Below, one piece after another: positions 54,480 to 63,002 of a DNA stretch of 64,000 bases. The stretch comes from Marinobacterium nitratireducens (GTDB taxonomy: Bacteria; Pseudomonadota; Gammaproteobacteria; Pseudomonadales; Balneatricaceae). The stretch's first letter is position 1, and each line of letters opens with the position of its first letter. The notes beneath the pieces are model-generated. The model saw only the letters and a list, made by a program, of their open reading frames with translations, was not told the origin of the DNA and made no database searches. The position numbers were made by a program, and so were the translations under genes. The DNA lies in contig NZ_BMLT01000010.1 in the NCBI RefSeq assembly GCF_014645375.1, forward strand, positions 62,001-126,000, in the 5' to 3' direction.

Positions 54480-56138
54480 TTACATGTTCGGGTAGTTCGG
54501 ACCGCCGCCGCCTTCAGGCACGACCCAGGTGATGTTCTGCGACGGGTCTTTAATGTCGCAGGTCTTGCAGTGGACGCAGTTCTGGGCGTTGATCTGGAAA
54601 CGCTTGCCCTGCTCGTCCTCGACCACCTCGTAAACGCCGGCCGGGCAGTAGCGCTGCGCCGGTTCCGCCCACTTCGGCAGGTTGACCGACAGCGGAATGC
54701 TGGCGTCCTTGAGCTGCAGGTGGCTCGGCTGATCCTCTTCGTGGTTGGTGTTCGACAGGAACACAGAGGACAGCTTGTCGAAGCTCAGCTTGCCGTCCGG
54801 CTTCGGATACTCGATCTGCTTGCACTCGGACGCGGGCTTGAGCTCGGCGTAGTCCTTGCGGGTGTCGTGCAGCGTCACCGGGATCTTGCCGCCGAAGAGA
54901 TTCTGGTCGACGAAGTTGAAGGCGCCGCCCAGGACAGTGCCGAACTTGTGCATCGCCGGGCCGAAGTTGCGGCTGCGGAACAGATCGTCGTAGAGCCAGG
55001 AGTCCTTGAACTTCTCGGTGAAGGCATTCAGGTCCTTGCCGCCCTCGTCCCCTGCGGCCAGGGATTCGAACACCGTCTCGGCGGCGATCATGCCGGACTT
55101 CATCGCGGTGTGGGTGCCCTTGATCTTGGAGAAGTTCAGGGTGCCGGCATCACAGCCGAGCAGCAGTGCGCCGGGCATGGTCATCTTCGGCAGCGAGTTG
55201 AAACCGCCCTTGGCGATGGCGCGGGCGCCGTAGGAAACACGCTTGCCGCCTTCAAGATACTGCTTGATCAGCGGGTGGTGCTTCATGCGCTGGAACTCGT
55301 CGAACGGGCTCAGCCAGGGGTTCGAATAGTTGAGGTCGATGATCAGACCCACCACCACCTGGTTGTCTTCGGCGTGGTACAGGAAGAAGCCACCGTTGGT
55401 GCCCTTCTCAAGCGGCCAGCCGGCGCCGTGCAGCACCAGGCCCGGCTTGTGCTTGGCCGGGTCGATATCCCAGAGTTCCTTGATGCCGATACCGTAATGC
55501 TGCGGATCGGAATCCTTGTCCAGCGCGAATTTTTCGATCAGCTGCTTGCCCAGATGGCCGCGGCAGCCTTCGGTGAACAGGGTGTACTTGGCATGCAGTT
55601 CCATGCCCGGCATGTAGTTCGGGCCCTGTTCGCCCTTTTCGGTGATCCCCATGTCGCCGGTGGCGATACCCTTCACGGAGCCGTCGTCGTTGTAGAGCAC
55701 TTCGGCCGCGGCAAAGCCCGGAAAGACCTCGACGCCCAACTCTTCGGCGCGCTCGCCGAGCCAGCGGCAGAGGTTGCCGAGGCTGGCAACGTAGTTGCCT
55801 TCGTTGTGCATCGTCTTCGGCGCCAGGCCGTTGGGAATCTGGCGCGCGTTCTGGGCGTCCTTGAGCAGATAGATCTGATCCTCGGTCACCGCGGTCTTCA
55901 GCGGCGCACCCTGCTCGGCCCAGTCCGGGAAGAGTTCGTTCAGCGCCCGCGGCTCAATGACGGCGCCGGACAGGATATGGGCGCCGACTTCGGAGCCTTT
56001 CTCGACGACGCAGACCGTCAGTTCCTGTTCCGCGGCCTGGGCCTGCTGCATCAGGCGGCAGGCGGCCGACAGACCGGCGGGGCCGGCACCGACGATAACG
56101 ACATCGAACTCCATTGATTCGCGAACGGCTTCGCTCAT
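54480..56138 (-). CDS. electron transfer flavoprotein-ubiquinone oxidoreductase
   Basis: 552 residues from MSEAVRESMEFDVVIVGAGP. The FAD-binding GAGPAG is at residues 17-22. The central substrate/ubiquinone domain ends in the single [4Fe-4S] cluster region, CPAGVYEVVEDEQG...NCVHCKTCDIKDPSQNITWVVPEGGGGPNYP. It is a monotopic inner-membrane protein that passes electrons from reduced ETF to ubiquinone, linking fatty-acid, amino-acid and methylamine-type dehydrogenases to respiration. The longer frame to 56246 is not supported. The etfB-etfA pair lies upstream on the same strand, separated by a repeat block. Confidence 0.97.
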   Translation of the reverse strand: MSEAVRESMEFDVVIVGAGPAGLSAACRLMQQAQAAEQELTVCVVEKGSEVGAHILSGAVIEPRALNELFPDWAEQGAPLKTAVTEDQIYLLKDAQNARQIPNGLAPKTMHNEGNYVASLGNLCRWLGERAEELGVEVFPGFAAAEVLYNDDGSVKGIATGDMGITEKGEQGPNYMPGMELHAKYTLFTEGCRGHLGKQLIEKFALDKDSDPQHYGIGIKELWDIDPAKHKPGLVLHGAGWPLEKGTNGGFFLYHAEDNQVVVGLIIDLNYSNPWLSPFDEFQRMKHHPLIKQYLEGGKRVSYGARAIAKGGFNSLPKMTMPGALLLGCDAGTLNFSKIKGTHTAMKSGMIAAETVFESLAAGDEGGKDLNAFTEKFKDSWLYDDLFRSRNFGPAMHKFGTVLGGAFNFVDQNLFGGKIPVTLHDTRKDYAELKPASECKQIEYPKPDGKLSFDKLSSVFLSNTNHEEDQPSHLQLKDASIPLSVNLPKWAEPAQRYCPAGVYEVVEDEQGKRFQINAQNCVHCKTCDIKDPSQNITWVVPEGGGGPNYPNM

Positions 56139-56217
56139 GGGACTTAACCTCGTTTTTCTTGTAGCGTCCGGCAGGCCCCTGGCGGGCCCTGCCGGACGAA
56201 TGTAATTCTGTAAGTAA

Positions 56218-56499
56218 CTGCAGGATGGGTGGAGCCGCAATGGCACCTGCCGTCATCGGGCCGCAGGCTATGCGCGCGAAACCCATCGATGACTCGGGAA
56301 CCGTTGAGCCACCGGCGCCCCAAGATGGGTTGCACGGCGCTCAAACATTGGCAGTATCGGACAGCCCTCACCCGGGCGCCGTTCCACCCATCCTACTTAC
56401 TACTCAAAGGCTTCGGTTCGTCGATGGGTTTCGCCGCAGCAAGACCGCTGCCAATCGGCAAGTCCGTACCGTTGCGACTTCACCCATCCTACAACGACC
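56218..56499. repeat. dispersed repeat family A copies
   Basis: GGATGGGTGGAGCCGCAATGG...GAAACCCATCGATGAC, CCACCCATCCTAC and GATGGGTTTCGCC...CACCCATCCTAC repeat the family A pattern in both orientations. It separates the ETF-QO gene from etfA. Confidence 0.65.
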
Positions 56500-57429
56500 T
56501 TACAGCTTGCTTTCCAGCTCCGGGACAGCCTCGAAGAGGTCTGCCACCAGGCCGTAATCGGCCACCTGGAAGATCGGCGCTTCTTCGTCCTTGTTGATCG
56601 CGACGATCACCTTGGAGTCCTTCATGCCGGCCAGGTGCTGGATGGCACCGGAAATACCGACGGCGATGTACAGCTCGGGGGCGACGATCTTGCCGGTCTG
56701 ACCGACCTGCATGTCGTTCGGTACGAAGCCGGCGTCGACGGCGGCACGGGACGCACCGACGGCAGCACCCAGCTTGTCGGCGACCTTCTCGATCAGCGCG
56801 AAGTTCTCGCCGTTGCCCATGCCGCGACCACCGGAGATGACGACGCGTGCAGCGGTCAGTTCCGGACGCTCGGATACGGCGACTTCCTCGCCGACGAAGC
56901 GGGACTGGGCCGCGTCGTGAGCCGAAGCCACGGCCTCGACGGCAGCCGAACCACCTTCAGCAGCGGCGGCGTCGAAAGCGGTACCGCGCACGGTGATGAC
57001 CTTGATCGCATCCAGCGACTTCACGGTCGCGATGGCGTTGCCGGCGTAGATCGGGCGCTTGAAGGTGTCGGCGCTCTCGACGGCGACGATCTCGGAGATC
57101 TGGCCCACATCCAGCAGCGCGGCGACGCGCGGCAGCAGGTTCTTGCCGGTGGTGGTGGCCGGCGCCAGGATGTGGCTGTAGTCCTTGCCGAGCTCTGCAA
57201 CCAGCAGCGAAACGTTTTCGGCCAGCTGGTGACCGTAAGCGGCGTTGTCCGCCAGCAGCACCTTGGATACACCGGCAACCTTGGCGGCGGCATCGGCGGC
57301 AGCCTGGCAGCCTTCGCCCGCGACCAGTACAGCGATATCGCCACCGATCTGAGCGGCTGCGGACACGGCGTGGAGGGTAGCGCCTTTCAGAGTGGCGTTA
57401 TCGTGTTCTGCAACAATCAGGATAGCCAT
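56500..57429 (-). CDS. etfA: electron transfer flavoprotein alpha subunit
   Basis: 309 residues. The C-terminal FAD domain shows [59 protein letters not shown] and [21 protein letters not shown], the EtfA signature. It forms a heterodimer with EtfB, carrying one FAD and one AMP. One base separates its ATG from the etfB stop. The reduced ETF is oxidised by the ETF-QO encoded 360 bases downstream. Confidence 0.97.
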   Translation of the reverse strand: MAILIVAEHDNATLKGATLHAVSAAAQIGGDIAVLVAGEGCQAAADAAAKVAGVSKVLLADNAAYGHQLAENVSLLVAELGKDYSHILAPATTTGKNLLPRVAALLDVGQISEIVAVESADTFKRPIYAGNAIATVKSLDAIKVITVRGTAFDAAAAEGGSAAVEAVASAHDAAQSRFVGEEVAVSERPELTAARVVISGGRGMGNGENFALIEKVADKLGAAVGASRAAVDAGFVPNDMQVGQTGKIVAPELYIAVGISGAIQHLAGMKDSKVIVAINKDEEAPIFQVADYGLVADLFEAVPELESKL

Positions 57430-57430
57430 C

Positions 57431-58180
57431 TCAGATCACCTTCGCTTCGTTTTTCAGTTTCTCGACCAGCTCCTCGACCGAAGCCACCTTGATACCGCCC
57501 GCGCGCTCGGCCGGCGGCTCGACTTTCAGCAGCTCGGTGTGAGCACGCAGCTCGACACCCAGGTCCGCCGGGGTCTTGACGTCCAGCGGCTTCTTCTTCG
57601 CCTTCATGATGTTCGGCAGCGACGCGTAGCGCGGCTCGTTCAGACGCAGGTCGGTGGTCACGATCGCCGGCAGTTTCAGGCCAACGGTCTGCAGGCCGCC
57701 GTCGACTTCACGGGTGACCAGCACTTCTTCGCCCTCGACCTTGACTTCGGAGGCGAAGGTGCCCTGACCCATGCCGGTCAGCGCCGCCAGCATCTGGCCG
57801 GACTGGTTGTTGTCGGAGTCGATCGCCTGCTTGCCCAGGATGACCAGGCCCGGCTGCTCTTCTGCAACGACCTTGGCCAGCAGCTTGGCGACGGACAGGG
57901 ATTCCGGCATTTCGTCGGTTTCGATCTGGATGCCGCGGTCGGCGCCCAGCGCCAGCGCGGTGCGGATCTGCTCCTGAACCGCTTTCGGGCCGATGGAGAC
58001 GACCACGACTTCGGAGGCGATGCCCGCTTCCTTCAGACGCACGGCTTCCTCGACGGCGATTTCGCAGAAGGGGTTCAGCGCCATTTTGACGTTGGTCAGA
58101 TCCACGTCGGTCTGATCCGCCTTGACGCGTACCTTGACGTTGTAGTCGAGCACACGCTTGACCGTTACCAGTACTTTCAT
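57431..58180 (-). CDS. etfB: electron transfer flavoprotein beta subunit
   Basis: 249 residues from [20 protein letters not shown]. The AMP-binding segment is [20 protein letters not shown], and the recognition loop with a leucine anchor is near [20 protein letters not shown]. It accepts electrons from acyl-CoA and related dehydrogenases. It is the first gene of the etfB-etfA operon. The frame extended to 58324 runs through intergenic sequence and is rejected. Confidence 0.97.
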   Translation of the reverse strand: MKVLVTVKRVLDYNVKVRVKADQTDVDLTNVKMALNPFCEIAVEEAVRLKEAGIASEVVVVSIGPKAVQEQIRTALALGADRGIQIETDEMPESLSVAKLLAKVVAEEQPGLVILGKQAIDSDNNQSGQMLAALTGMGQGTFASEVKVEGEEVLVTREVDGGLQTVGLKLPAIVTTDLRLNEPRYASLPNIMKAKKKPLDVKTPADLGVELRAHTELLKVEPPAERAGGIKVASVEELVEKLKNEAKVI

Positions 58181-58599
58181 GCTGTTCTGCCTTTTCTTGT
58201 TAGCAGCCGTTCGACATCCTTCAAGCGGACAGCGACCGGCATCGAAAAGAGAATCCGGCGTCCCCCAGGTTATCAATATAAGAACCAAAGAGGACAGCCA
58301 CCTGGCCCGAGGGCCTGCCTTCAACCCAAGACATGCTGAAATGCTCTCTAGCCTTGGATTCGATGAGTCTTAGTCTCCCTTGTCCAACACCCCAGAACAA
58401 TAACAAAAGGAGACTATCGATTGACAAAAAAGGCCACGACTTGCTGTCACAGACGGACAGCGCGGCATGACCGCCGCCGCAGCGATACAACCACATGCAG
58501 CATTGTAGGACAGAAGACGGCAGATACAGGGGGGTCTGCGAGCGGCAACGCCGATTCAGAAAGGAGCTTGTCGGGCAAAGGGCCTTATCGGGATAAGCA

Positions 58600-58850
58600 G
58601 GGCTGAGGTGGCTGGCACGGGAACGGCGACCTGCCCGGGAACGGGTGGTCCCGATGCCCACAGGGTTCGCGACGGGCCATTCGCGGCGAGGAAGTGCCCT
58701 TGAGTATGGGTACGCCGCTCCGGGGTGTGCGGAGTTCAGCTGTTCCCGTAAGCCGCGCCCTCACCGCGAATAAACCTATCGAGCGAGGCCAAAAAGCTTC
58801 GCCGCGAGGCGCGGCTCCCACGGGGCATCCGTGGATTCGGGAGAAGCGGG
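58600..58850. repeat. family C repeat pair in the etfB/LacI gap
   Basis: A reverse left half lies near 58678-58721 (ATTCGCGGCGAGGAAGTGCC, GGGTACGCCGCTCC). A right half lies near 58795-58821 (AAAGCTTCGCCGCGAGGCGCGGCTCCCAC, shown in part). Between 58181 and 58600 nothing recognisable was found. Confidence 0.6.
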
Positions 58851-58851
58851 A

Positions 58852-59880
58852 TCAGGCGTCCCTGCAGCGCGCAGTCGAACTGCGGACCAGCAGCCGCGGC
58901 TCCAGCACTATATGCTGCAGCGGCATCTCAGGCTTCTTCAGACGTTCGAGTATGACCCTGGCCGCTTTCTCGCCCATCCGCAGTCTCGGTATCTCGATGG
59001 TCGTCAGCGGCACCCTGAACTGATCCAGATAGGGCATATTGTTGAAGCCGATGACCGAGACATCATCGGGGCAGTGCACCCCGTTTCGCTCCAGCTCTTC
59101 GATGCAACCGAGCGCGACCAGGTCGTTGGCGGCGATCACCGCGCTGAAAGGAACGTTACGGGAAAGAAGCTCGCCGGTGGCCTTGCGGCCGGCATCCTGA
59201 CTGAACGCCTCGGCCTGCACGATCAGGCTTTCGTCGACCTCGATTCCGTGACTTTCCAGTTGCTCGAGATAGGCCCGGTAACGTTCGTAGCCGTCGGAAA
59301 TATTCTGTGGCGCGGCAATCAGCGCGATCCGGCGGTGGCCGAGTTCGAGCAGGTGTTCCACCATCTGCTGCATCCCCGACTCGTTATCGATCACGATCTT
59401 GTCGACCACGTCCTTGTCCACGGAGCGGCCGACGGTAATCGCCGGAATATTGTTGTCGACGCAGTAATCGACCGAGAAGTCGTCCCTGAATGCCCCTGCA
59501 AGAATAAAGCCGTCGACCTGGCGGCCCTTCATGCGCTTGATTTCGGTCAGCGCCAGCTCCATATCGTTTTCGCTATAGGCGATGATGGAGGTATAGGCTT
59601 CGCGATTGAGGTAATTCATGATCCCTTTCAGGATCGGCGGGAACACCGGGTTCATCAGGTCGGGTATGATCACCCCGATGGTCATCGAACGGCCCTTCTT
59701 CAGGGCATAGGCCATGGTATTCTGCACATAGCCCAGGGCATCGGCGGCCTCCTGTACCCGGCGCACCTGCTCTGCCGTGAGCATTTTGCTGGTCTTGGGG
59801 TTCAGCGCGCGCGAAACCGTAGAGGTATTCACTCCCAGATGTTCTGCGATATCCCGCAATGTAACCTTTTTAGCGCTCAT
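58852..59880 (-). CDS. LacI-family transcriptional regulator
   Basis: 342 residues. The HTH and hinge helix occupy residues 1-60: VTLRDIAEHLGVNTSTVSRALNP and RVQEAADALGYVQNTMAYAL. The periplasmic-binding-protein-like effector domain covers ~62-335 (IGVIIPDLMNPVFPPILKGI, GHRRIALIAAPQN, NDLVALGCIEEL). A perfect LacI-type operator lies at 60439-60454, upstream of the fmdB-like gene that precedes this gene on the same strand. The effector is unknown; the SxxTxSRALN recognition residues suit a central-CG operator. Confidence 0.92.
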   Translation of the reverse strand: MSAKKVTLRDIAEHLGVNTSTVSRALNPKTSKMLTAEQVRRVQEAADALGYVQNTMAYALKKGRSMTIGVIIPDLMNPVFPPILKGIMNYLNREAYTSIIAYSENDMELALTEIKRMKGRQVDGFILAGAFRDDFSVDYCVDNNIPAITVGRSVDKDVVDKIVIDNESGMQQMVEHLLELGHRRIALIAAPQNISDGYERYRAYLEQLESHGIEVDESLIVQAEAFSQDAGRKATGELLSRNVPFSAVIAANDLVALGCIEELERNGVHCPDDVSVIGFNNMPYLDQFRVPLTTIEIPRLRMGEKAARVILERLKKPEMPLQHIVLEPRLLVRSSTARCRDA

Positions 59881-60108
59881 AAACCCTGACCACGGAAAAA
59901 CAACTCAATGACGGCCTACGACCGGAATGCCAGGCGAAGCGGGTATTCCATCGGGCCCGAGCGTCAGGCTTGTATCGGGGAGGCCCCCTTCGTCAAACCG
60001 CTCCCGGCAAGAATACAGGCTGGGCCGGCAATCGGCAAAGACAAGGCGGCAGCGTCCGCGCCAGTGTAAAGGCACCGGCGTCGGGCACTTGCACCTCGCA
60101 GCCCTGCC

Positions 60109-60357
60109 TCAATGGCGATGGCCGCAACCGGTGGCGCAACCGCAGGCGGTGGCAGCCGGGCTCAGCTTGTTCACCTGGGTGCTGCGCTTCAAGCCCTTGA
60201 GCTTGATCCCCACCCCGCCGCTGATCAGGCGCTTCACCGGCAAACCCGACTCGGGATCCACCTTCAGCGGCTCATCCGACATTTTCTGGATAACTTCGAA
60301 ACGGCGCGGAGCAGTAGCGCTGTCGGCCGGAATGGTTTCGTAAACGTAGGTGGGCAT
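60109..60357 (-). CDS. FmdB-like small protein without the N-terminal zinc ribbon
   Basis: 82 residues from MPTYVYETIPADSATAPRRF. The length and the MPTYxY start, with SGLPVKRLISGGVGIKLKG, follow the FmdB/CxxC_CxxC_SSSS family, but the usual CxxC after MPTYxYxC is replaced by ETIPAD. Instead the C-terminus is cysteine- and histidine-rich (ACGCATGCGHRH), a possible metal site. The function is unknown. It lies 80 bases downstream of a LacI-type operator and 228 bases upstream of the lacI-type gene, so all three probably form one regulatory unit. Confidence 0.75.
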   Translation of the reverse strand: MPTYVYETIPADSATAPRRFEVIQKMSDEPLKVDPESGLPVKRLISGGVGIKLKGLKRSTQVNKLSPAATACGCATGCGHRH

Positions 60358-60438
60358 CGGGTTCATCCTCATTGCAGATAGCGAGCTTCAGGGCGGATCC
60401 TTCGGGACCGCCGTAATTGTCGAGCACGAACCCACTTT

Positions 60439-60454
60439 ATGCAAACGTTTGCAT
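60439..60454. promoter_or_regulatory. LacI-family operator
   Basis: ATGCAAACGTTTGCAT is a perfect 16-base palindrome with the central CG and GCAAACGTTTGC core of LacI/PurR-family operators. It lies ~80 bases upstream of the fmdB-like gene and downstream of the TSUP gene. The nearby LacI protein is the obvious candidate ligand. Confidence 0.8.
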
Positions 60455-60485
60455 TATGTCAACCCTTGCGCCTGCCCTCCCGGTG

Positions 60486-61235
60486 TCAGAGTGTCAGCAA
60501 CCCGTCGTAGATCAGCTTGATGCCGGCGATCATGAGGAAAAAGTTGAAAAAGCCATAGAACTGCTTCGCCGAAAACTTCTTGTGCAGGCGGTAACCCAGC
60601 CAGATACCCAGGGGTGCCAGCGGCAGCAGCATCAGCGACGTCAGCAGATTGTCCGCACTGAACTGGCCCAGCCAGAAGTACGGCACCAGCTTGACGTAGT
60701 TGGTAACGCCGAACAGGACGGCGCAGGTGCCGACGAAGATGCTCGGATGCAGTTTCTGCGGTATCAGATAAACGCTGACCGGGGGGCTGCCGGCATGGAT
60801 ACCGAAACTGGTGAAACCCGCCAGCATCGACCAGAAAGTACCCGCCACCGCGCCGGGACGCCGCCCCTCCTGCAGCTCTCGCTTGCGGTAATAGTTGAGT
60901 GCAAAACCCAGCGCCAGCAGCCCTATGAGCAGCCGCACATGGGCTTCGGAAAGGTATTTGAAGGTAAAGGTCCCGATCACCACTCCGAGAATGGCCGCCG
61001 GCAGCATGATGCGCAGGTTGTCGGCATCCCAGCGCCGCCAGAATTTCCTTATCGCCAGAATATCCATGACACAGAGAATCGGCAGCAAAATGGCCGCCGC
61101 CTGCAAGGGGCTCACGGCAAACGCCATGAGCGGCACACTGACAATGCCGATGGACCCGCCGAAACCACCCTTGGCAATGCCAAAGATCAATACCGCCGGT
61201 ATGGCGCATAGCAGGAAAAACGGATCCAGTATCAC
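60486..61235 (-). CDS. TauE/SafE (TSUP) family permease
   Basis: 249 residues, eight helices. The N-terminal repeat motif is FGIAKGGFGGSIGIVSVPLMAF and the second is WSMLAGFTSFGIHAGSPPVSVYLIPQK, both characteristic of TSUP anion carriers. Substrates in the family include sulfite, sulfoacetate, taurine-derived and carboxylate anions. The sequence is unlike the TSUP protein at 41022, so this is a separate carrier. The gene ends about 30 bases before the LacI operator. Confidence 0.87.
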   Translation of the reverse strand: MILDPFFLLCAIPAVLIFGIAKGGFGGSIGIVSVPLMAFAVSPLQAAAILLPILCVMDILAIRKFWRRWDADNLRIMLPAAILGVVIGTFTFKYLSEAHVRLLIGLLALGFALNYYRKRELQEGRRPGAVAGTFWSMLAGFTSFGIHAGSPPVSVYLIPQKLHPSIFVGTCAVLFGVTNYVKLVPYFWLGQFSADNLLTSLMLLPLAPLGIWLGYRLHKKFSAKQFYGFFNFFLMIAGIKLIYDGLLTL

Positions 61236-61280
61236 TCGAGCTCCCTCCTGAGCATTCTTGCGCGGTAGCGGGCTGCGCCC

Positions 61281-61484
61281 TCAACCCGACTCGGGGTGAG
61301 GGCGCAAAGAGCCGCCGCAGCTGGCCCGCAACTCGCGCTCGAGGGTATCGTACCGTGCCTGCCAGCGGAAAAACGTCTGCTCGCAAAAGCCGTACTGCCG
61401 AACCAGTTCGGGCAGGCTGTAACCCAGGTTGCGCTTTGTCAGCACCTCGCGTACCAGCGCTTCGGGATATTTTCGTTGTGACAT
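61281..61484 (-). CDS. orphan transposase-like helix-turn-helix protein
   Basis: 67 residues from MSQRKYPEALVREVLTKRNL. LGYSLPELVRQYGFCEQTFFRWQARYDTLERELRA follows the OrfA (transposase_8) pattern of IS3-type elements: a helix, a turn with FCEQTFFRWQ, then the start of a leucine-zipper helix. There is no orfB, inverted terminal repeat or target duplication nearby. It may be an isolated remnant or a co-opted DNA-binding protein. Confidence 0.6.
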   Translation of the reverse strand: MSQRKYPEALVREVLTKRNLGYSLPELVRQYGFCEQTFFRWQARYDTLERELRASCGGSLRPHPESG

Positions 61485-61516
61485 GGGGAAACTGAAGCTC
61501 ATCGGTAACGTTCAGG

Positions 61517-61545
61517 GAAACCGGGGGCTGAAGCCAGCCCCCGGT
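61517..61545 (-). terminator. terminator after lpd
   Basis: Perfect 10-bp stem ACCGGGGGCT-GAAGCC-AGCCCCCGGT with only a short T tail on the minus strand, 13 bases after the lpd stop. Confidence 0.7.
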
Positions 61546-61557
61546 GAATCCGCGTTA

Positions 61558-62949
61558 TCAGATATGCAATGCCTTGCCGTAGGCGTCGAGCGTCGCCTCG
61601 TGCATGCTTTCCGACAGGGTCGGGTGGGCGAAGATGGTGTGCATCAACTCATGCTCGGTGGTCTCGAGCTGACGCGCCACGACGTAGCCCTGGATCATCT
61701 CGGTGACTTCCGGACCGATCATGTGGGCACCGAGCAGCTCGCCGGTCTTGTCGTCGAAAACGGTTTTCACCAGACCTTCGGATTCGCCCAGCGCGATGGC
61801 CTTGCCGTTGGCCTTGAACGGGAAGCGCCCGACCCGCACTTTGTATCCCTGCTCCTGGGCCCTGGCTTCGGTCAGGCCGACACTGGCCACCTGCGGGCTG
61901 CTGTAGGTGCAGCCCGGCACGGCGCCCTTGTCCAGCGGCGTCAGTCCCTCGGTGCCGGCTATTTTTTCGACGCAGATAATGCCCTCGTGGCTGGCCTTGT
62001 GCGCAAGGCAGGGGGCGCCGGCCACATCACCGATGGCGTAGAGGCCGGGTTCTGCGGTCTGCGACCACTCGTCGGTCAGGACAAAGCTGCGCTCGACTTC
62101 GGCGGCGGTGTTTTCCAGGCCGATGTTTTCGGTATTGCCGACCACCCCGACCGCGGAGATCAGCCGCTCGACCTCGATCTCCTCGCGCCCGCCGGCGCTC
62201 TCGACCACGGCGACCACCGAATTCGCGCCCTTGCGCAGCTCGGTCACCCGGGCGCCGGTCAGGATCCGGATACCCTTCTGGCGAAATGCCTTGTCGGCCA
62301 GCGCCGCGATCTCGGCGTCCTCGACCGGAAGCACCTGATCCAGTGCCTCGACCACGGTGACCTCGACGCCAAGGCTGTTGTAGAAGCTCGCGAACTCGAT
62401 GCCGATGGCGCCGGCGCCCATCACCAGCAGCGATTTGGGCAACGATTCCGGGGTCATGGCCTCCTTGTAGGTCCAGACCAGCTTGCCGTCGGGTTCGATG
62501 CCCGGCAGGCTGCGCGCCCGGGCGCCGGTCGCCAGCACGATGCTGTTGGAGGCCAGCTCCACCTTGCCCTTGTCGCTGTCGACTTCGAGTTTGCCGCCAC
62601 CCTTGAGCTGCGCATGACCGTTGTAGACGGTGACCTTGTTCTTCTTCAGCAGATGGGCGACCCCCTTGTTGAGGGTGCCGGCGACGCCGCGGGACCGGCT
62701 GACGATCTTCTTCAGGTCGAACTCCAGGCCGCTCACCGACACCCCGTAGTTATCGGCGTGGCGGATCTGGTCGATGATCTCGGCCGAGCGCAGCAGCGCC
62801 TTGGTGGGTATGCAGCCCCAGTTCAGGCAGATGCCGCCCAGATGCTCGCGCTCCACCAGCGCCGTTTTCATGCCCAGCTGGGACGCCCGGATGGCGGCGA
62901 CGTAGCCGCCGGGTCCACCGCCGACGACGATCAAATCGTAAGTGTTCAT
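61558..62949 (-). CDS. lpdA: dihydrolipoyl dehydrogenase (E3)
   Basis: 463 residues. The FAD motif is GGGPGGY (10-16), the redox disulfide is Cys41/Cys46 in GGICLNWGCIPTKAL, the NAD motif is GAGAIGIEFASF and the C-terminal catalytic His-Glu is in HPTLSE. It reoxidises dihydrolipoamide of a 2-oxoacid dehydrogenase complex. It follows the E2 gene by 53 bases on the same strand, so the two form an operon end. The sequence style (MNTYDLIVVGGGPGGYVAAI) is that of the E3 found in alphaproteobacterial-type pdhABC-lpd operons rather than the aceEF-lpd operon. Confidence 0.95.
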   Translation of the reverse strand: MNTYDLIVVGGGPGGYVAAIRASQLGMKTALVEREHLGGICLNWGCIPTKALLRSAEIIDQIRHADNYGVSVSGLEFDLKKIVSRSRGVAGTLNKGVAHLLKKNKVTVYNGHAQLKGGGKLEVDSDKGKVELASNSIVLATGARARSLPGIEPDGKLVWTYKEAMTPESLPKSLLVMGAGAIGIEFASFYNSLGVEVTVVEALDQVLPVEDAEIAALADKAFRQKGIRILTGARVTELRKGANSVVAVVESAGGREEIEVERLISAVGVVGNTENIGLENTAAEVERSFVLTDEWSQTAEPGLYAIGDVAGAPCLAHKASHEGIICVEKIAGTEGLTPLDKGAVPGCTYSSPQVASVGLTEARAQEQGYKVRVGRFPFKANGKAIALGESEGLVKTVFDDKTGELLGAHMIGPEVTEMIQGYVVARQLETTEHELMHTIFAHPTLSESMHEATLDAYGKALHI

Positions 62950-63002
62950 ATTGCCTTGCTACCCCCTGTTCGGAATGTCGATTCAAGCGTTGTGATATCC
63001 AC

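Noticed and set aside
57205-57222. GAAACGTTTTCG resembling a LacI-type operator
   Set aside because: It lies inside the etfA coding sequence and is imperfect; no regulatory context.
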